Shown: one piece after another, positions 27,101-34,100 of the stretch
How positions within the stretch are numbered: the first letter of the stretch is position 1
Layout of the letters: every line of letters begins with the position of its first letter
Assembly (NCBI GenBank): GCA_964023275.1
Contig: OZ029921.1
Location: forward strand, 12,963,806-13,027,805
DNA length: 64,000 nucleotides
Direction: 5' to 3'
DNA from: Norana najaformis
Lineage: Eukaryota; Annelida; Clitellata; Crassiclitellata; Hormogastridae
Position numbers and translations under genes: made by a program
The notes under the pieces: generated by a model
Seen by the model: only the letters and a program-made list of their open reading frames with translations
The model's database searches: none
Told to the model about the DNA's origin: nothing

Positions 27101-28513
27101 TTATTAAATACTAAAACCATTAGTCAGTTCTTTGAGTAATAATGACACTAAAATTTCACTTTAAACATATTGTACTTGCGTCACGGAAGACAGGGGCCAA
27201 TGACATGGCACAGCAGATTCAGCTTTGGCAGCCAATTTAGTCACAGATTATTAGCAAATTTTGATGGCGAAATGAAAAGCATAGTAAATTTCATTTTCTG
27301 AGAACGAGTCCAGTGAATTTGGATTTCGAATGACCCTAAGCACTCTTTGACGTTGAAAACTTCGTCGAATGTGACAAACAATGACAGCCACCAGTTTGTT
27401 TTCTTTCACTAAGCTTGCACTTTTCAGTTACGTCTTGTAGAGAAGTATACTAGGGTTAGTCAGGACGTAGCGTGCCAAGACTTTGTTGCACATACTGAGT
27501 TTATTCGCAGGTTGGACATAAGCCGGACTTAGTCTGGGACTAGCAATTACACCATTGTCGTGGATACAGCCCCAGTATATTAAGCCAATATTACACTCAT
27601 TGCACTGGCTGCCCATTAAGCAAAAAATTCATTAAAAAATCTGGCTTTTAGTTCATAAAATACTATATTTAAATAAGTTGTCCTGCCTACATTCCATGGT
27701 CACCTCTCATACTAATATGTGTTGCCTTCAATCAGTAAACACTGTGACTCTTGCTGTGCCCCATACCCAAACAGTGTTGGGCTCTTGAACCCTCTTGGGA
27801 ACTGGTCCTAAGCTTTTGAATTCACTGCCCAGTTCAGTTTGCTGTCAGTTATCTGATGTTATTAAGGTCTAAGCTAAAGTCGCATCTCTTTCAACTTGTT
27901 TAAGCACCATAGCGTGGCTTGTGGTGTCTCTGACCTATCGGAATTTCGACCTGGCTTCTCCAATGGATTATGAATTTTGATTGCAATTTCACTTGAAGCA
28001 ACCATCAACTGATGCCTTGAGCATTATGCTTTCTTGGGCATTATGATAACGGTGCTGTGGAAGTCTTTAGATTAGATTAGAACTTGAGCAACATAGCTGA
28101 GGATGGACTGGGGCTGGTGCAGGGGGTGGTGGATGGACTGGTGTTGTGTAGCACTCCTTCAAGGTACTACTCCTCAATGCTCCCAGCAAAAGAGAATAGT
28201 TTTGAAGGGTTGATGAAAGATGCATATAGTGTCCCTAACCAGGACCTGCAGACATGGGGGTCACCACAGCGTTTAATGACAGATTGCATCATGTGACCCA
28301 TGACTGGCCGGTGTAGTAGATGGATTGTGTAATGAATGTTTAGCTAATTCTGTGTTGTGGAAAAATGATTATTAATTTGCAGAATTTTTAGTGTAAATTA
28401 CGAATTTGAATGATGAATTGATCATTTTGTATTTTTAGTTGTCACTGAAGTCGACGGCTGGTGAGGTGTACCAGGGAGTGTATCAGGTCTTTGAAGGCAT
28501 TCTTCATCTGTAA
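1..28513 (+). CDS. AP2B1/AP1B1-like: AP-1/AP-2 complex beta-adaptin, 3' part of gene (13 exons)
   Basis: Large beta subunit of the clathrin adaptor complexes at the trans-Golgi/endosome (AP-1) and plasma membrane (AP-2). Exons at 1-135, 1809-1974, 3018-3106, 4532-4634, 5437-5535, 6413-6666, 7629-7860, 12115-12237, 12792-12937, 17290-17419, 20885-21056, 23707-23861 and 28439-28513 join in one frame to 625 residues plus stop. That corresponds to about residue 313 to the end of human AP2B1 (937 aa, from memory). Order: end of the helical-solenoid trunk (exons 1-6), proline/glycine-rich hinge (6-8), ear domain (9-13). Five residues known in the vertebrate beta2 ear platform are present (Tyr of LYFSC, Trp of ATWKD, Glu of QNEMQ, Tyr of MLYQS, Glu of VLAEL). 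Most invertebrates have one beta shared by AP-1 and AP-2, so I do not choose between the two names. The start lies upstream of the window. Confidence 0.96.
197..632 (+). mobile_element. L2/CR1-group LINE 3' end, (AATAC)n tail
   Basis: In intron 1. Broken reading frame with [17 protein letters not shown], then a region whose other frame reads SLWNELP-like, typical of the C-terminal region of L2/CR1 ORF2. The segment ends in the L2-type 3' terminus (GTGCTATATAAATTATC) followed by an AATAC repeat at about 609-632. 5'-truncated. Confidence 0.75.
755..1400 (-). mobile_element. L2-like LINE fragment (family B), antisense
   Basis: In intron 1. Closely similar, base for base over long stretches, to 59355-60000 in the LIS1 intron (for example TCAGATGC/ACTTA...AATTCACCTCA and GGCAAGTCGA...CAGCTGGCCA). 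On the - strand it ends with the L2-type terminus and TAA-rich tail. Inactive fragment. Confidence 0.7.
1678..1766. repeat. (TG)n/(TATG)n and (TA)n microsatellite
   Basis: Imperfect TG/TATG run followed by ATATATATATATATA, in intron 1 just upstream of exon 2. Confidence 0.85.
1809..1974 (+). CDS. AP2B1/AP1B1-like: beta-adaptin exon 2 (trunk), GC donor
   Basis: Encodes [19 protein letters not shown] through [10 protein letters not shown]. The acceptor is ttttctag. The next exon must supply DIF, so the exon ends at AAG and the donor reads AAG|GCAGGT: a GC donor. Using the nearest GT four bases later would add four bases and shift the frame. Confidence 0.93.
2035..2800 (+). mobile_element. L2-like LINE reverse-transcriptase fragment
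   Basis: In intron 2. Broken frames read [20 protein letters not shown], then [18 protein letters not shown]-like sequence at about 2350-2405 and [13 protein letters not shown] near 2610. These are RT-domain motifs of L2/CR1-type LINEs. Several frame breaks and no catalytic YADD. Confidence 0.75.
3018..3106 (+). CDS. AP2B1/AP1B1-like: beta-adaptin exon 3 (trunk)
   Basis: Encodes [13 protein letters not shown] and [13 protein letters not shown] plus two bases of Arg. Acceptor attacag, donor gttgtt. Confidence 0.94.
3204..3800 (-). mobile_element. L2-like LINE 3' fragment, antisense
   Basis: In intron 3. The - strand reads [37 protein letters not shown] and [17 protein letters not shown], the L2 C-terminal pattern, and ends in GTTATATAAGTGCTTTAAATAAATACA at the 3204 side. 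Decayed. Confidence 0.75.
4532..4634 (+). CDS. AP2B1/AP1B1-like: beta-adaptin exon 4 (trunk)
   Basis: Encodes [20 protein letters not shown] and [13 protein letters not shown]. Acceptor gacaacag, donor gtttgt. Close to the vertebrate sequence residue for residue. Confidence 0.95.
4930..5290 (+). mobile_element. L2-like LINE 3' end (family A, (ATTAG)n tail)
   Basis: In intron 4. It ends with the same terminus as the copies at 28085 and 44715: AGCGACCATCGACTGATGCC, then GCGCTATAGAAGTTTTGAGATTAGATTAGA. ORF traces [20 protein letters not shown] precede it. The tail is a short ATTAG repeat. Confidence 0.75.
5437..5535 (+). CDS. AP2B1/AP1B1-like: beta-adaptin exon 5 (trunk)
   Basis: Encodes [19 protein letters not shown] through [11 protein letters not shown]. 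Acceptor ttacag, donor gtaagt. Phase 0 at both ends. Confidence 0.95.
5536..6412. other. intron 5; no element recognised
   Basis: Holds an imperfect TATATA/CACACA microsatellite at about 6008-6060. The rest resembles neither a gene nor a repeat family I can name. Confidence 0.5.
6413..6666 (+). CDS. AP2B1/AP1B1-like: beta-adaptin exon 6 (trunk end and hinge start)
   Basis: Encodes [19 protein letters not shown], then [20 protein letters not shown] and [15 protein letters not shown], ending the trunk, and the first hinge residues [10 protein letters not shown]. Donor gtctgt. Confidence 0.95.
6735..7320 (-). mobile_element. L2-like LINE fragment with (AAT)n tail, antisense
   Basis: In intron 6. 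An AAT/AAC-rich tail at 6738-6800 (seen as TTATTATTATTG on the + strand), followed by sequence similar in layout to the antisense L2-B copies (GTAGTCGATTCCATTCC, then GGCAACCA-like blocks). Low coding content left. Confidence 0.55.
7629..7860 (+). CDS. AP2B1/AP1B1-like: beta-adaptin exon 7 (hinge, clathrin-box region)
   Basis: Low-complexity hinge rich in Pro, Met and Ser. It contains [16 protein letters not shown], which aligns with the vertebrate GDLLNLDLGPP clathrin-box segment, and ends in [11 protein letters not shown]. Acceptor tttttag, donor gtacgt; the frame into exon 8 requires the exon to end at TTT. Confidence 0.88.
7861..10389. other. intron 7, first part; mostly unassigned
   Basis: Contains an (AT)n run at 8776-8797 and a GC-richer block at about 9120-9420 with several near-palindromic AGCTGTACACAGCTG-type words that I cannot assign. 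Nothing suggests an exon. Confidence 0.5.
10390..11035. mobile_element. non-autonomous DNA element with 94-bp inverted ends
   Basis: In intron 7. Left arm 10390-10483 begins CAGTGTACCTCTATAACTAG; right arm 10942-11035 is its reverse complement with only a few mismatches. The two arms are equal in length. The 458-bp centre has no coding potential I recognise. The flanks show no clear target-site duplication, so the superfamily is open (hAT or mariner-like by the CAGTG start). Confidence 0.75.
12115..12237 (+). CDS. AP2B1/AP1B1-like: beta-adaptin exon 8 (hinge)
   Basis: Encodes [17 protein letters not shown] and [20 protein letters not shown], matching the vertebrate segment around LNDLFEL before the ear. 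Acceptor cttttag, donor gtgaaa. Confidence 0.9.
12792..12937 (+). CDS. AP2B1/AP1B1-like: beta-adaptin exon 9 (ear, beta-sandwich)
   Basis: Encodes [19 protein letters not shown] through [20 protein letters not shown] and FNKN, the start of the appendage. Acceptor atttag, donor gttagt, ending in phase 2. Confidence 0.95.
13205..14010 (+). mobile_element. L2-like LINE fragment (family A)
   Basis: In intron 9. Shares long stretches with the 25440-28085 copy: GCCTTACTTATTAACTGTA, TTCTCTAACCACGTTCGGGC, GGATATTTGTATAATCAGAT and AATATCAGCATGTTACACCA. Useful as the uninterrupted comparison for that nested copy. Coding frame broken. Confidence 0.75.
14020..14710 (-). mobile_element. non-LTR retrotransposon RT C-terminal fragment
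   Basis: In intron 9, antisense. The - strand reads [37 protein letters not shown], then [18 protein letters not shown] and [15 protein letters not shown]. These are the post-catalytic thumb motifs of invertebrate LINEs unlike the L2 copies around it. A partial second copy of its distal part appears tandemly at about 14030-14120. At least two frame breaks. Confidence 0.7.
14711..15470. other. intron 9, middle; probable 5' continuation of the antisense LINE
   Basis: The - strand has scattered coding-like traces but no motif I can name. Treated as decayed LINE sequence. Confidence 0.3.
15480..16540. mobile_element. two L2-like LINE 3' ends joined tail to tail
   Basis: In intron 9. About 15495-15960 runs on + (YADDVQLF at about 15527, later [14 protein letters not shown]). 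About 15965-16540 runs on - with the same words reversed: GTTCAAGAAGCATTTTCAGC near 15902 mirrors GCTGAAAATGTTTCTTGAGC near 16020. Both are decayed. Confidence 0.6.
16541..17289. other. intron 9, 3' part; no feature recognised
   Basis: Unassigned sequence up to exon 10. No repeat family or exon signal recognised. Confidence 0.4.
17290..17419 (+). CDS. AP2B1/AP1B1-like: beta-adaptin exon 10 (ear)
   Basis: Encodes [32 protein letters not shown] and MDPLTNLQ, matching vertebrate SFGVIP and MEPLNNLQ. Acceptor tttttag, donor gtttac. Confidence 0.95.
17560..18312 (-). mobile_element. L2-like LINE fragment with TATG/TACA microsatellite tail, antisense
   Basis: In intron 10. The - strand reads [20 protein letters not shown] (RT) and ends GTGTTATATAAATGATCA followed by a CATA-type repeat at 17564-17622. 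Fragmentary. Confidence 0.65.
18555..18726 (-). repeat. tandemly duplicated L2-A LINE 3' terminus
   Basis: In intron 10. Copy 1 is 18584-18655 (72 bp) and copy 2 is 18656-18724 (69 bp, lacking ATC). The - strand reads CTTCAAGCAACCATTGATTG and AACAGCGTTATAGAAG, then the (ATTAG)n tail at 18555-18580. Only the copy next to the tail carries it. Confidence 0.8.
18727..20884. other. intron 10, 3' part; no clear feature
   Basis: About 2 kb with antisense traces of LINE-like sequence near 19560-19950 but no motif that can be defended. No exon candidate between exons 10 and 11. Confidence 0.35.
20885..21056 (+). CDS. AP2B1/AP1B1-like: beta-adaptin exon 11 (ear)
   Basis: Encodes [40 protein letters not shown] and a segment ending HNA plus one base. 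It contains platform residues Tyr (LYF), Trp (TWK) and Glu (QNEM). The acceptor tgttgaaag has a weak pyrimidine tract. Confidence 0.95.
21165..21630 (-). mobile_element. L2-like LINE 3' end with (AAT/ATG)n tail, antisense
   Basis: In intron 11. A TTATTATTATCATCATCATC microsatellite at about 21171-21245 is followed by sequence with the usual antisense L2 order (AGCTGCTTCCTGAAAGA, then GGAAGCTCATTCCAGACACT). Confidence 0.6.
23047..23446 (+). pseudogene. internally deleted piggyBac transposase remnant
   Basis: In intron 11. A start at 23047 opens [18 protein letters not shown] and an acidic stretch ([21 protein letters not shown]), like piggyBac transposase N-termini. About 100 bases on, [15 protein letters not shown] and then, after a frame change, [20 protein letters not shown] plus TEM and a stop at about 23444 match the cysteine-rich zinc-binding C-terminus of piggyBac. 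The whole DDD catalytic core is missing. TTAA-flanked ends were not firmly located; GGGGTTAA at 23634-23641 is a candidate right end. Confidence 0.65.
23707..23861 (+). CDS. AP2B1/AP1B1-like: beta-adaptin exon 12 (ear platform)
   Basis: Encodes [34 protein letters not shown] and [17 protein letters not shown]. Platform Tyr (LYQ) and Glu (LAEL) are kept. Acceptor gttgtag, donor gtaaga. Confidence 0.95.
23875..24025 (-). mobile_element. probable SINE fragment (MIR/CORE-like), antisense or partial
   Basis: In intron 12. ATTATTATTATT...GCATTTATTAGGCACCA, then GACTTGCTCAAGGTCCCTAC. The same core recurs at 33417-33560 (GACTTGCTCAAGGTCCCTGC). Layout and wording recall the shared core of CORE-SINEs; no intact promoter boxes are seen. 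Confidence 0.45.
24549..24790. repeat. 99-bp tandem repeat, about 2.4 copies
   Basis: In intron 12. Units start at about 24551, 24650 and 24749 with ATGTGTTAAATGTTCATACT; the third is cut after about 40 bp. Copies 1 and 2 differ at only a few bases, so the duplication is fairly young. Confidence 0.9.
24880..25040 (-). mobile_element. tRNA-derived SINE head, antisense
   Basis: In intron 12. The - strand has an A-box-like TGGTCTAACTGATACC and a B-box-like GGTTCAAGCC about 45 bases apart, then CTTGGCCAAGTTGATCAC. Spacing fits a tRNA-like RNA polymerase III promoter. Tail not resolved. Confidence 0.5.
26286..26414 (+). mobile_element. RTE-like LINE 3' end (129 bp), nested in L2-A, TSD GATATT
   Basis: Flanked by GATATT at 26280-26285 and 26415-26420. 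It reads [20 protein letters not shown] then [19 protein letters not shown], the C-terminal pattern of RTE-like LINEs, and ends in a (GAT)n tail. Copy 13205-14010 has an empty site (GGATATTTGTATAATCAGAT). A second copy lies at 45610-45745. Confidence 0.8.
26599..27572. mobile_element. non-autonomous Harbinger-like element, 974 bp, TSD CAG
   Basis: Ends GGGCTGTATGCATGA... and ...TCGTGGATACAGCCC are imperfect inverted repeats. CAG is duplicated at 26596-26598 and 27573-27575. Three-base duplication and GGGCTGT ends fit the PIF/Harbinger group. No transposase inside. The empty site is visible in the L2-A copy at about 13628 (AATATCAGCATGTTACACC). Confidence 0.75.
28090..28290 (-). mobile_element. 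LINE 3' fragment, antisense (family seen again at 28790)
   Basis: End of intron 12. Shares CACTCCTTCAAGGTAC, CTCCTCAATGCTCCCAGC and TTGATGAAAGATGCAT with 28815-28900. On the - strand these encode part of a LINE C-terminus. Confidence 0.55.
28439..28513 (+). CDS. AP2B1/AP1B1-like: beta-adaptin last exon with stop
   Basis: Encodes [20 protein letters not shown] then ILHL and TAA at 28511-28513. Vertebrates end LSLKCRAPEVSQYIYQVYDS then ILKN, so the extreme C-terminus is the most divergent part of the ear. Acceptor atttttag. Confidence 0.93.
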   Translation: MSLKSTAGEVYQGVYQVFEGILHL

Positions 28514-28687
28514 ACATTTGGACTTTATCAGAGTTCAGCCACATTTATTGTATTTTCAGATTCCTAATGGTCAAACACGTGCTTGTCAGTCTGATTAATT
28601 GCTGATTATTGCTCTGATCAAATAGGGCTCATATTGAAACATTCATTTTCTATTACTAGTGAATTAATTGTCTGCATCTGTCTTAGG

Positions 28688-28693
28688 AATAAA
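28688..28693 (+). terminator. candidate poly(A) signal of beta-adaptin
   Basis: First AATAAA after the stop codon, 175 bases downstream. It would give a short 3' UTR. Other AATAAA motifs lie farther on, so the used site is not certain. Confidence 0.4.
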
Positions 28694-28789
28694 CTTGTCT
28701 GTCATTAGTTGGGAAGTCTTCCCTCAGCCATTGGACCTGCCTGTAATTTTTATTGTGTTATGCCCTACTTCATTCAATCATTCATTCAT

Positions 28790-28990
28790 TCATTCAGAGC
28801 ATTTATGGGTGTATAGCATTCCTTCAAGGTACAACTCCTCAGCACTCCCAGCCCAGCCCCAGCAAAAGAGAACAGTTTTGAAGGTTTGATGAAAGATGCA
28901 TGTAGTTTCCCAACCAGGACATGCAGATTCAGAGGTAGGACAGTCCAGGTGGATGGTCCAACCACTGAAAAGGCTGCTGCCAGCCAAACC
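28790..28990 (-). mobile_element. LINE 3' fragment, antisense, in beta-adaptin 3' flank
   Basis: The - strand reads AFSVVGPSTWTVLPLNLHVL, then LVGKLHASFIKPSKLFSF and GVLRSCTLKECYTPINAL, the usual '[11 protein letters not shown]' LINE C-terminus. A CATT repeat at about 28774-28797 marks the tail. Confidence 0.7.
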
Positions 28991-29814
28991 TGAAACAGGG
29001 CAACAAAGCTTTTGATGTAGTCAAGCACATTATCCAACTGGCATTGAAATCTGATGCACTTTGAAATAGACAGCCAATGATTTGCATAGCACATGTAGCA
29101 TGAGGCATTGTCAAATTTCCTGGGGTATAAATTCAAAACATCATAAAATTTAAAAATTATAAATTGATTTCTTTTGATATTTTTAGAATTTGCTTGCTGT
29201 ATTTGTACATTTGTGTCCAGCATTGCAAGCATTTGAAAAAAAGGTTGTAAATTTAAATTGTGCTTTAAAATAACTACGGCTTTTTGTACATCTTAGAATT
29301 GACCTAACATAGATGACAAAGGAACAAATACTTATTAATGTTGACACTGGTCTTTATTGCTCTGGAAACAGTTCTTTCTGTTTAAAGTGAAGGTCAGTTT
29401 GAAATATTGGCTATTAAAATGATTCAAACGATCATGAAATGTGAAGATGGCTAATAGCACCATTAGCGTTGTGCTATTTCTGGTAATTTACTTCCATCTG
29501 AATGGAGAAGCATTACTACATTAAAAATAAATGGTTAAGGTTATGTTAGATTATTATCATTTTTCTACTCAAGGTACATATGATCCCTCAGGAGTATAAA
29601 AATTAGGGAGTCTTTCTGGAATGGCTAGTCATTGTCCGTGTTATGAGTGGTTGGTGCTATGGAAAAGCAAGTGCATCGAAGCACTGGAGGACCATAGTTA
29701 AGTGCTGGCAGAGGAAAATAATTTCCCTGTGATCCGTTACCTGGGCAAGGCAATGTCCAAGGCAGTTGACAAAAGCTAGGCCTGTCTGGTAGATTGGGCC
29801 AAGGGCACAAAGCA
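28991..29814. other. intergenic; no feature recognised
   Basis: Between the beta-adaptin 3' end and a LINE fragment. AATAAA at about 29525 could be an alternative poly(A) signal. Nothing else seen. Confidence 0.4.
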
Positions 29815-30625
29815 GTCTTCTTCTTCTTCTGGTTCTCTGCCCTCGGGCAGGTTCAAACATTCAATGACGCCACTCCTCTCGGTGCTGAGCTTCTTCTTTC
29901 AGCCAGCTGTATCTGTCTGTCATCATCCAGTCCAGCAGCATCTGACTGGGTCTTCCTCTTGTCCTCCTCCCTTCCATTCTGCCCTCAGTGACAGTTCTCA
30001 AGAGTGAGTCCTCTCTCAGTATGTGACCCATCCATTTTATCTGTCGCCTCCTTATTGTAGCTATCGTAGACTTTTCTTCCCCAACTCTTTTTAGCATCTC
30101 CTCTTTTATTATGTGCTCCATCCAGCTAACTTTTTCCATCGTCTGCCAAATCCACATTTCGAAGGCCTCCAATCTCTTGATGTCCTTCTTTCTCATGGTC
30201 CATGTTTCAGATCCATACAGCACCACACTCCATATCAGAGCTTTAATTATTTCGTTTCTTGAAGTTCTTGTTCATTTTCCCTCTCAGTAACTTTTTTTGT
30301 TTTGAGAATGCGTCTTTGCCGAACACTATTCGTCTTTTAATTTCCATGTGGCATTTTGCATCTTGTGTGACAACGCTCCCCAGGTAGCAGAATTCTTTTA
30401 ACTGTTCTATTTCCTCTCCATCGATGTTTATTATTACTACTGTTTCTTCTCCTTTGCTCATCCTCATGACCTTTGTCTTTTTGATGTTTATTTTCATACC
30501 ATACTCAATTTATATGGTGTGCAGACGGTTCATCATTCTTTGCGGACCCTCCTGACTACCCGACAACAACGCTTGGTCATCTGCGAATCTTAAAGTTTTC
30601 ACGAGTCTGCCTCTGACCTTTATTC
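29815..30625 (-). mobile_element. non-LTR retrotransposon 3' part with hairpin and (GAA)n tail
   Basis: The - strand reads RLVKTLRFADDQALLSGSQE (FADD catalytic motif at about 30570-30600), MKINIKKTKVMRMSKGEE, EFCYLGSVVTQDAKCHMEIK, YGSETWTMRKKDIKRLEAFE and RRTRGRPSQMLLDWM. The 3' end has hairpin CTGCCCGAGGGCAG (29832-29851) and a GAA repeat. Same family as 34730-35925. 5'-truncated, with a few frame breaks. Confidence 0.8.
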
Positions 30626-30812
30626 AGGTACTGAAGAAGAGCAGTTTATGATCAGGATGAATGCATGCTGTAATGGTGCATTTCACAACTATGACTATGG
30701 TTCTGCCTCTGTCACCAAGCGTTAGAAACCTGTTGTGGCAGCAGCCAGGCACCAGATGACTCTGGCTAAAACCCCAAGAAATGTAACAGTCACTTGGGTG
30801 CTTAGCGAACAT

Positions 30813-30818
30813 TTTATT
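30813..30818 (-). terminator. candidate poly(A) signal of COX6B
   Basis: AATAAA on the - strand, about 320 bases after the COX6B stop codon and before the antisense LINE begins. Confidence 0.45.
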
Positions 30819-31135
30819 AATAGTAAACAAACCAGTACATATTACATGCACTGTTGTGCAAACAATTAGTAAACTGGCAGCTCCAAAGGAATGGCTTTCT
30901 GATACTGTTGACAAGTTTTATTTCACAAAGCTGGGAAAATATGTCAAAAACAAATCTGTAAAGAAAAAAGTAATAATTAGTTTGCAAAATAGAAAGATAA
31001 CAAAATGTTGGAATGAAAGAGAAAGAACAACACTGATGTTCCAGTTAGCGTCTACCATTGCTTGTTAGTATCTGTAGCTTAATCTTCAAATGTCATGGCT
31101 GCATTCTGGATAACTATGCCAATCAAATGGCCAAG

Positions 31136-31189
31136 TTAGATCTTGCCAGCAAATGCATCATTTGCTCTCTGTTCGTCCCAGGTGGCAAT
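31136..31189 (-). CDS. COX6B: COX6B coding exon 3 (17 codons and stop)
   Basis: Acceptor TATTTAACAG, then IATWDEQRANDAFAGKI and TAA. It matches the human C-terminus VTDWDEQRAEGTFPGKI. The phase fits exon 2 exactly. It is easy to miss because it is only 54 bp and lies 5 kb from exon 2. Confidence 0.93.
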   Translation of the reverse strand: MATWDEQRANDAFAGKI

Positions 31190-34100
31190 CTGTTAAATAG
31201 AACACAGGCATACATGTTTGGGGTTAAATCGTGTAATGTAGAGTGAAGACTCAATAACATGTGATCCTTTAATCTGTAGTAATGCTTCACTTGCAGTCCA
31301 TACATGGATCCATTTAATTTCAGACTTGGAAGAAAACATGTCAATAACAAATCTCAGACTTCTAGATTCACGACTATGAAGACTTTATACTAGAGCATCA
31401 GATGAACCAAATGCAGTTAGATACACAAATGCAGCACATAATTAGGGAAGCAGGCATCAACAGAAACTACTAAAAGGCTTTCAGTTCTGTTCTTGCATTA
31501 CCATGGAAGAGAAAAAGTGCTGTTTTCATAAAGATCATGAATATATCGAATTTTGGTTTTTGCATCTAATGAATGCATCTGCATCTTGGGCTCATTTTAC
31601 TGAAGCTGTATTCCTGCACCTGATAACGGCAAAAATGAGTTGTGTTGGATTTTTAAAATTTTCAGATTTTTATTTAATTAAATAGTCCATGCATAAGCTT
31701 TTATTTTACATATATCAATTGTATAAATCTTTTGAACAGTTCCGGATATACTGGCAGTGCTCATGTAATGGACCATCCTTCCAGAACAATTTTCCACTGA
31801 AAATTTGAACTCTTCCGCTACAAACTCAAGAAACAGTCTCGGTTTTTCTAAAGAAGCACCTTTCTAGAAATGTTATAATGTCCTGTTGCAGCATCTTTGT
31901 AAGGTTCTTAAAATGAGCTATATACCAAATTTTCATGCATATATTCCACTAATTATATAAGATTTTAAAAACCCCACAACCTCCTGTGTGTTATCTTTGT
32001 ATGAGGGTTATACCAGTTTATACAGATGACCACCATGAGCTTACTGTATTTTCTGCGCCATGAAAGTTGCAGAACAACAGTGAATGAATTGTCACAGACA
32101 AGTGGCAAAATTAGAAAATAATGCTAATGATAAAATTTGTTCTGACTTGATTTGTTAATTTTGCTTTGTGTTGCATTGCTATCATATCTGATTTCATGAT
32201 GCTACTTTACAATAATGACCAGCCCAAGCAATCAAAATATTGCAACCACAATGCTACATATCAGTAGAATCCACTTGCAAACTATCAGGTACAATACTGT
32301 AAGTCTATTATTAATGTATGAATGTAGGGAAAACTTGTGTATTAGTCTATAAGTATGTAAAATTTTATTCAAAAGCAGATGTACTGATACTTAGTTATTA
32401 GACAGTGGCACTTAAAAATTGCAGAAATAATAATGTAGACTAATATTCAGGCACTGGCATGTTATTTGTCTGGCACCACAATATGCGCTAAAAAAACAAA
32501 TCTGCCTTGTAATTGCACCTGAAGTAATCATTTCCAGAGATGTTCTTCTTGTCACCTGAAGCAAGCAGAGTCTAGACCTAGATAAAACAATGCTCCCATC
32601 ATGTCTAAAACATTGGTTTGTATTGTTACCAACGCACAGGATTTTCAGAAGGGGGTTGGTGCTTGTGGGTTACTCTTCTGTGCAATGTGTGGGCCTGTAG
32701 GGTGTACATGTGTGCAGGCTATGCCAAACTTTTTTACACATTTATCTAATTTCCACATGTTACATGTGTGTGCAGGTTGTATGCGTAAAAATCAGGTATG
32801 GTAATTTGCCATGACAAAAACCCCAGCAAAAGCTCACAGACTGCAGTTGTTGAAACCATGGCAAATTCATTAAAAAATTTAACAAAATTAAAACTACTGT
32901 ACAGTTGACTTTGTATTGCATTATGAAGTATCCCGCTTTACCTATACTCAACTAATTACTGAATGTGATTGTTTGACTTGAGCTATTGTTTGCTTATCTG
33001 AAAGTGCTTCTCTACTAGGCCTACTCTCTTGGCCACATTTCATTTGAAATTAAAATAAAATAATTGAAGCACTATAGTCTTTCCCACTGGCATTTCACAT
33101 GCTTCGTCTCTTTTAGTCTTTATGCTGTACTGTAACGACACCCATGACAGTTTAATCGTTACTCTAACTATAACCCCAAACAGAAAGTGGTTTAGTCCAG
33201 CTGTACGTTGAAAGAACTTAAATGACTCGGTGTATATGTCTTTCATCAGTGCTAGAGCATTATTATTATCATTTCAAAATTACAAATGACTAGTAATCAT
33301 TGTAGGTTAATGTTAAACTAGAAAAATGCTAATAATGTTGTGACTGTTATCAATTGTCAAGTGTCAGCCAGTCAGTGTTGATAGGCAATCACAACATGCT
33401 AACAATACTTAAGTGTTATTATTATTATTTTGCATTTATTATGTGCACAAATCTGAGTCTGAGGCGTGAATCAATTGTGAGTTAAGGACTTGCTCAAGGT
33501 CCCTGCACAGTATTCGACTGAGTGGAGGCATGTTGCATCACTAAACATGCCAACCAACACTATAAGTGTTGGTTGACATGTTGTGATTGTTCAGTTCTTC
33601 CCCAGTTAACTCCAACATTCCATGGTAAGCATCTGACACATGAGCATCAACAAGCATCTGATAACGGAAAATGAACTTTGTTGCTGTTTCATTGCCCCTG
33701 GCCAATTTCGGATCTTGTTGTGAATTAACCCAAAGTTAGAAAACAGCTTGCTCTGGCTAAAAGACGGTGTACAGCAAAAAACAAAACCTGAGCACAGATG
33801 TAAGCAAGTAAATGAAACTCACTCCTCAAATAATCACAAAAATGCAATAGTAAAATTCTGTATAGGTCTGTGACTTGCTCACATTTTAGATCTTAAGACA
33901 GAAGCAAAAAAAATTAAATTCAATGTATCAGAAAATATTTTTGCTGGCAAAAACTATATTTTGCAGGACAGTTTTACAAGGGTAAAAGTGGTTCTCTTCA
34001 CTGGCTGGGAACAAAGTACATGACCACCAAATTTATAATTCCAAGAAATGTGAGATTACCAGTGGGACATATTGTCTCCTTGGCAATTAGTACTTATAAT

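Larger units (their letters stand above)
25440..28085 (+). mobile_element. L2-like LINE (family A) broken by two later insertions
   Basis: In intron 12. RT traces at 25480-25990: [20 protein letters not shown] near 25740, with GVPQG region at 25920. The 3' end at 27985-28085 carries CAACTGATGCCTTGAGCATT and the ATTAGATTAG tail. Insertions at 26286-26414 and 26599-27572 interrupt it; removing them restores the order seen in the 13205-14010 copy. Frame broken in many places. Confidence 0.8.
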
